Of a DNA stretch of 64,000 bases, positions 61,223-64,000 are shown one piece after another (the stretch's first letter is position 1; each line of letters opens with the position of its first letter). The DNA lies in NCBI RefSeq assembly GCF_039954625.1, contig NZ_CP157199.1:1054001-1118000 (forward strand), written 5' to 3'. Made by a program: the position numbers and the translations under genes. The notes under the pieces are model-generated. The model ran no database searches. It saw only the letters and a list, made by a program, of their open reading frames with translations, and was not told the origin of the DNA. This DNA is from Pontimicrobium sp. SW4 (GTDB taxonomy: Bacteria > Bacteroidota > Bacteroidia > Flavobacteriales > Flavobacteriaceae).

Positions 61223-61453
61223 TTAGTAAGCCTCTGTTAAAGGTCTTCCTTTAAGTCGCTTTTCTATTTTTTGTTTTATAACAGTTAGACGCTTCATAAT
61301 ATCCATAATTTTAGCATCTTTCTTTTCTTTATAAATCTCATTTAAACCTAATATAAGTGATTTTGCTTCTCTAGTAATTCTTACTCTATCACTTATAGAC
61401 AAGCTACTTCTTTTTTGCTTTTCGAATTCTAAAGCTTTATTTATGATGTCCAT
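61223..61453 (-). CDS. Small helical protein heading the photolyase operon
   Basis: A 76-residue, highly charged helical protein starting MDIINKALEFEKQKRSSLSI and ending GRPLTEAY. Not recognised. ATG at 61451-61453 is preferred over an in-frame TTG 54 bases upstream, because the upstream residues lie in the promoter. A -7 box TATCTTTG (complement of 61505-61512) precedes it, with an inverted repeat behind. It is followed 35 bases later by the GPx gene. Confidence 0.65.
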   Translation of the reverse strand: MDIINKALEFEKQKRSSLSISDRVRITREAKSLILGLNEIYKEKKDAKIMDIMKRLTVIKQKIEKRLKGRPLTEAY

Positions 61454-61504
61454 GTGTATTAATTTAATCGTTATATAATTTACTGTAATCAATTTTTGAT
61501 AACA

Positions 61505-61547
61505 CAAAGATACAAAATGTTTAATAAAAAATAAATAATATTAAACA
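61505..61547 (-). promoter_or_regulatory. Promoter and operator-like repeat of the photolyase operon
   Basis: On the minus strand a TATCTTTG -7 box (complement of 61505-61512) lies 52 bases before the ATG. Directly upstream is an inverted repeat TGTTTAAT-N14-ATTAAACA (61518-61525 and 61540-61547). This is of the size expected for a dimeric regulator such as a MerR/LitR-type light regulator, but no such gene is in the window. Confidence 0.5.
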
Positions 61548-61588
61548 AAAATTAACATTTGTGCTTTGTACAGAGCTATTATTTAATT

Positions 61589-63013
61589 TTAATTATTAGC
61601 TAACTTTTTTATCATACCATTAAAGATAAACCCATGAAAAGGCAATACACTATACCAATAAAGTCTTCCAGCTAAACCTCTGGGTCTAAATGTGGCAGTT
61701 TGCTTCAATATATTATCTTCAATTTTAAATTCTAGCCATGCCTCACCAGGAAGTTTCATTTCTGCATAAAGGAGTAGCTTTTGTTTTGACTTATCGGCAA
61801 AAATCACCCTCCAAAAATCGAGCGCGTCCCCAGCATTGAGTTCAGTTGTGTTTGTACGTCCACGGCGCAAACCAATACCTCCAAACAGTTTATCAATATA
61901 GCCTCTTATTCGCCAAAGAAAGTTACCATAGTACCAACCTGTTTTTCCACCAATACTCCATATTTTATCAATGGTTTGATCAGCATCGTTAACATGTCGT
62001 TGTTTATAGTCTATAAAACAACCAAACTTTGGCACATTGATATATTTATGTAAATTATTTCTTAATCGTCCACTACTAACCATAGAGTCCTTCCAGCTAG
62101 AAACAATACTATTTTGTTCAATTTTTTCGAAAGCTAATGCGACTGCTTCTTTATAGGACTTTGGTTGGACATTTAGTAGTTGGTTAATAGCACTTGGTTT
62201 TCCAATAATTTGAACTCCCATACTATCTACCAAAGTTGTGGCGAGTTTGTAAGATGTTGAAGTTACAAAGTATAGCCAATACGAAGATAATTTAGGTGTC
62301 ATTATTGGAACTGTTAGGATATATCTTTTCAATCCTCTTACTTGTGCAAATTGTAAGAGCATTTGCTTGTAAGTTAAAATTTCAGGACCGAAAACGTCAA
62401 ATGATTTATTATATAGGTCTTGGCGACCAACACTGCGATGTAAAAACGTCAAGACATCTCTAACAGCAAGTGGCTGCGTTTTTGTGTTTAACCACTTTGG
62501 TGCAATCATAAATGGCAGTTTTTCAACCAAATCTCTTATTATTTCAAACGAAGAACTTCCAGAACCCACAATAATTCCAGCCTTAAAAATGGTTAGCCCA
62601 TAGGTGTTAGACTTTAGCATGTCTTCAACATTTTTGCGTGACCGTAAGTGTTTTGATAAGTGATCTTCGTTGGTAATACCACTTAAATAGATAACTTGTT
62701 TTACATTAGTTTTTTTAAGTTGATTTTTAAAATTGATGGCACATCGTTCTTCAAGAGATTCGAAATCTTTTGAAGAATTTGACATAGAGTGAATTAAGTA
62801 GAAGGCTGCATCAATATCTTCAGGAATGTTATTAAGTGTTTCTGGTTTTAAAAAATCAGCTTCAACAACATCAATTAAGTCATCTTCAGCATAACTTTTA
62901 TCTGTACGTAACTTATCTCTTACCGCGCAAACAACATGATGACCATCATTAGCTAATAATGGTATTAAGCGTTTGCCAATATATCCTGTTGCACCTGTTA
63001 CAAGAATTTTCAT
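61589..63013 (-). CDS. Two-domain SDR protein with DUF2867
   Basis: A 474-residue protein. Residues 1-290 form an atypical SDR/NmrA-like Rossmann domain: ILVTGATGYIGKRLIPLLANDGHHVVCAVRD, then AAFYLIHSMS. Residues about 300-474 match DUF2867 in pattern (IWSIGGKTGWYYGNFLWRIRGYIDKLFGGIGLRRGR and DALDFWRVIFAD, ending in YWYSVLPFHGFIFNGMIKKLA). It resembles YbjT-type proteins that pair these domains. Function is unknown. It is 135 bp upstream of the operon that begins at 61453, on the same strand. Confidence 0.85.
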   Translation of the reverse strand: MKILVTGATGYIGKRLIPLLANDGHHVVCAVRDKLRTDKSYAEDDLIDVVEADFLKPETLNNIPEDIDAAFYLIHSMSNSSKDFESLEERCAINFKNQLKKTNVKQVIYLSGITNEDHLSKHLRSRKNVEDMLKSNTYGLTIFKAGIIVGSGSSSFEIIRDLVEKLPFMIAPKWLNTKTQPLAVRDVLTFLHRSVGRQDLYNKSFDVFGPEILTYKQMLLQFAQVRGLKRYILTVPIMTPKLSSYWLYFVTSTSYKLATTLVDSMGVQIIGKPSAINQLLNVQPKSYKEAVALAFEKIEQNSIVSSWKDSMVSSGRLRNNLHKYINVPKFGCFIDYKQRHVNDADQTIDKIWSIGGKTGWYYGNFLWRIRGYIDKLFGGIGLRRGRTNTTELNAGDALDFWRVIFADKSKQKLLLYAEMKLPGEAWLEFKIEDNILKQTATFRPRGLAGRLYWYSVLPFHGFIFNGMIKKLANN

Positions 63014-63234
63014 AAATAATGTTTATTAATAAAACTGTTTTTTATTCTTTGACACTCTAATCGTTTTTTTGTAAATTATTTTTTAAAAATACAAATTGTT
63101 TAGTTAATAACTAAAAAAAATAAACAAAAGTGCTTTATTCAATGTTACGTTTTTGTAAAGAATGCTATCAAAGGTCTATTAAGATTATTATATAAGTTGT
63201 TTAATATTTACTTTTGCTTTAAATATTATATGTA

Positions 63235-64000
63235 ATGGCAGTATCAGGTAAAAAGCTTAGTTTTTTAGATTCTTATCTTACTTTATGGATATTCATTGCT
63301 ATGGGTTTAGGTGTTGCTTTAGGATATTTTTTCCCACCTATTACGTCATACATAGATTCTTATAGTAGTGGCACAACCAATATTCCAATAGCGATTGGTT
63401 TAATATTGATGATGTATCCACCTTTGGCAAAAGTAAATTATAGCTTATTACCTAAAGTTTTTAAGAATGTTAAGGTATTGTCTATTTCATTGTTTTTAAA
63501 TTGGATAGTAGGTCCAATTTTAATGTTTGCGCTTGCATTAATATTTCTACAAGATCACCCAGAATATATGGTAGGATTGATTTTAATTGGTTTAGCTCGC
63601 TGTATTGCGATGGTCTTAGTGTGGAATGATTTAGCAGAAGGTAGCAGCGAATATGGCGCTGGTTTGGTGGCATTAAATAGTGTATTTCAGGTGTTTGCAT
63701 ATAGTTTTTATGCATGGATTTTTATTACCAAACTTCCACCTCTTTTTGGTTTTGAAGGTGCTATTGTAGATATTTCCATTGTGACAATAGCTGAAAGCGT
63801 CGCAATTTATTTGGGCATTCCTTTTTTAGCAGGCATATTAAGTAGACTTATATTAGTAAAAGCAAAAGGCGAGGAGTGGTACACCAAAAAATTCATCCCA
63901 ACAATTTCACCAATTACTTTAATAGCATTGTTATTCACAATAGTAGTGATGTTTTCGCTAAAAGGAGAATTGATTGTTGAGATTCCCATGGATGTTGTAA
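63235..64000 (+). CDS. ACR3-family arsenite efflux permease, 5' part
   Basis: The open frame starts at ATG 63235 and runs off the window edge after about 255 residues. At least six membrane helices are visible; [34 protein letters not shown] is the ACR3 signature with the conserved Cys used for As(III) transport. It should pump arsenite out of the cytoplasm. A TACTTTTG -7-like box lies at 63209-63216. Regulators or arsC-type partners would lie beyond the window. Confidence 0.9.
   Translation, partial: MAVSGKKLSFLDSYLTLWIFIAMGLGVALGYFFPPITSYIDSYSSGTTNIPIAIGLILMMYPPLAKVNYSLLPKVFKNVKVLSISLFLNWIVGPILMFALALIFLQDHPEYMVGLILIGLARCIAMVLVWNDLAEGSSEYGAGLVALNSVFQVFAYSFYAWIFITKLPPLFGFEGAIVDISIVTIAESVAIYLGIPFLAGILSRLILVKAKGEEWYTKKFIPTISPITLIALLFTIVVMFSLKGELIVEIPMDVV

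Noticed and set aside
63482..63989. Minus-strand open frames near the window end
   Set aside because: They lie opposite the ACR3-type gene, whose signature motif is clear on the plus strand.

Overview
The window reads as a low-GC chromosome segment from a marine-type member of the Flavobacteriaceae (Bacteroidota). Support: two type IX secretion (T9SS) C-terminal sorting tails, promoters of the Bacteroidota form TTG-N19/20-TAnnTTTG, small Flavobacteria-type proteins (a Lacal_2735-like protein, a DUF4290-like protein), and composite intergenic palindromes typical of this family. The genus cannot be settled from sequence alone. Most of the window is ordinary core genome: rpsF-rpsR-rplI, hisS, priA, recQ, fmt, murA, nadC, rlmH, trmH, a DEAD-box helicase, HU and one tRNA-Met.

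Layout. 1-3.2 kb: end of a cupin gene, then a 2.9-kb cassette-like element carrying one large antisense gene (HEPN-like motif, STAND NTPase, TPR, cold-shock domain; a defence-type architecture). 3.2-11.3 kb: peroxiredoxin-like protein, SRPBCC proteins, a membrane protein/XRE regulator pair, a methyltransferase, AraC regulator, sirtuin, TrmH. 11.4-15 kb: DEAD-box helicase with a structured leader, a second cassette-like element carrying a small lipoprotein, and an RdgB/HAM1 pyrophosphatase. 15-22 kb: two Tat-type exported enzymes, acyl-CoA synthetase, alanine/sodium symporter, ribosome hibernation factor. 22.2-27.4 kb: TetR / RND transporter / LolA-like carrier / outer-membrane barrel, probably an envelope lipid or hydrophobic-compound export set with visible operators. 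27.4-27.8 kb: frameshifted MmcQ/YjbR pseudogene. 28-39.6 kb: housekeeping genes. 39.7-47.7 kb: a 1754-residue secreted T9SS protein and a secreted M14 carboxypeptidase. 48-57.8 kb: an exported alanine racemase, tRNA-Met, HU, fmt-recQ-ATPase, murA. 57.9-63 kb: a photolyase/SRPBCC/TspO/Lacal_2735/glutathione peroxidase stress operon and a two-domain SDR protein. The window ends inside an ACR3-type arsenite efflux gene.

The most interesting structure is the pair of cassette-like elements at 283-3149 and 13555-14316. Each has one long conserved end (about 115 bases, itself a long imperfect hairpin) and one short conserved end (about 40 bases, also foldable). Conserved ends are sandwiched between two variable inverted repeats: an outer 11-bp pair that differs between loci and an inner 6-10-bp pair that differs with the cargo. 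Within each element both pairs are perfectly complementary. In the first element all four boundary heptamers fit the integron attC core rules (RYYYAAC/GTTRRRY); the second deviates, with a compensated change in its outer pair. The ends would fold as a four-way junction. No integrase or transposase gene is visible in the window.
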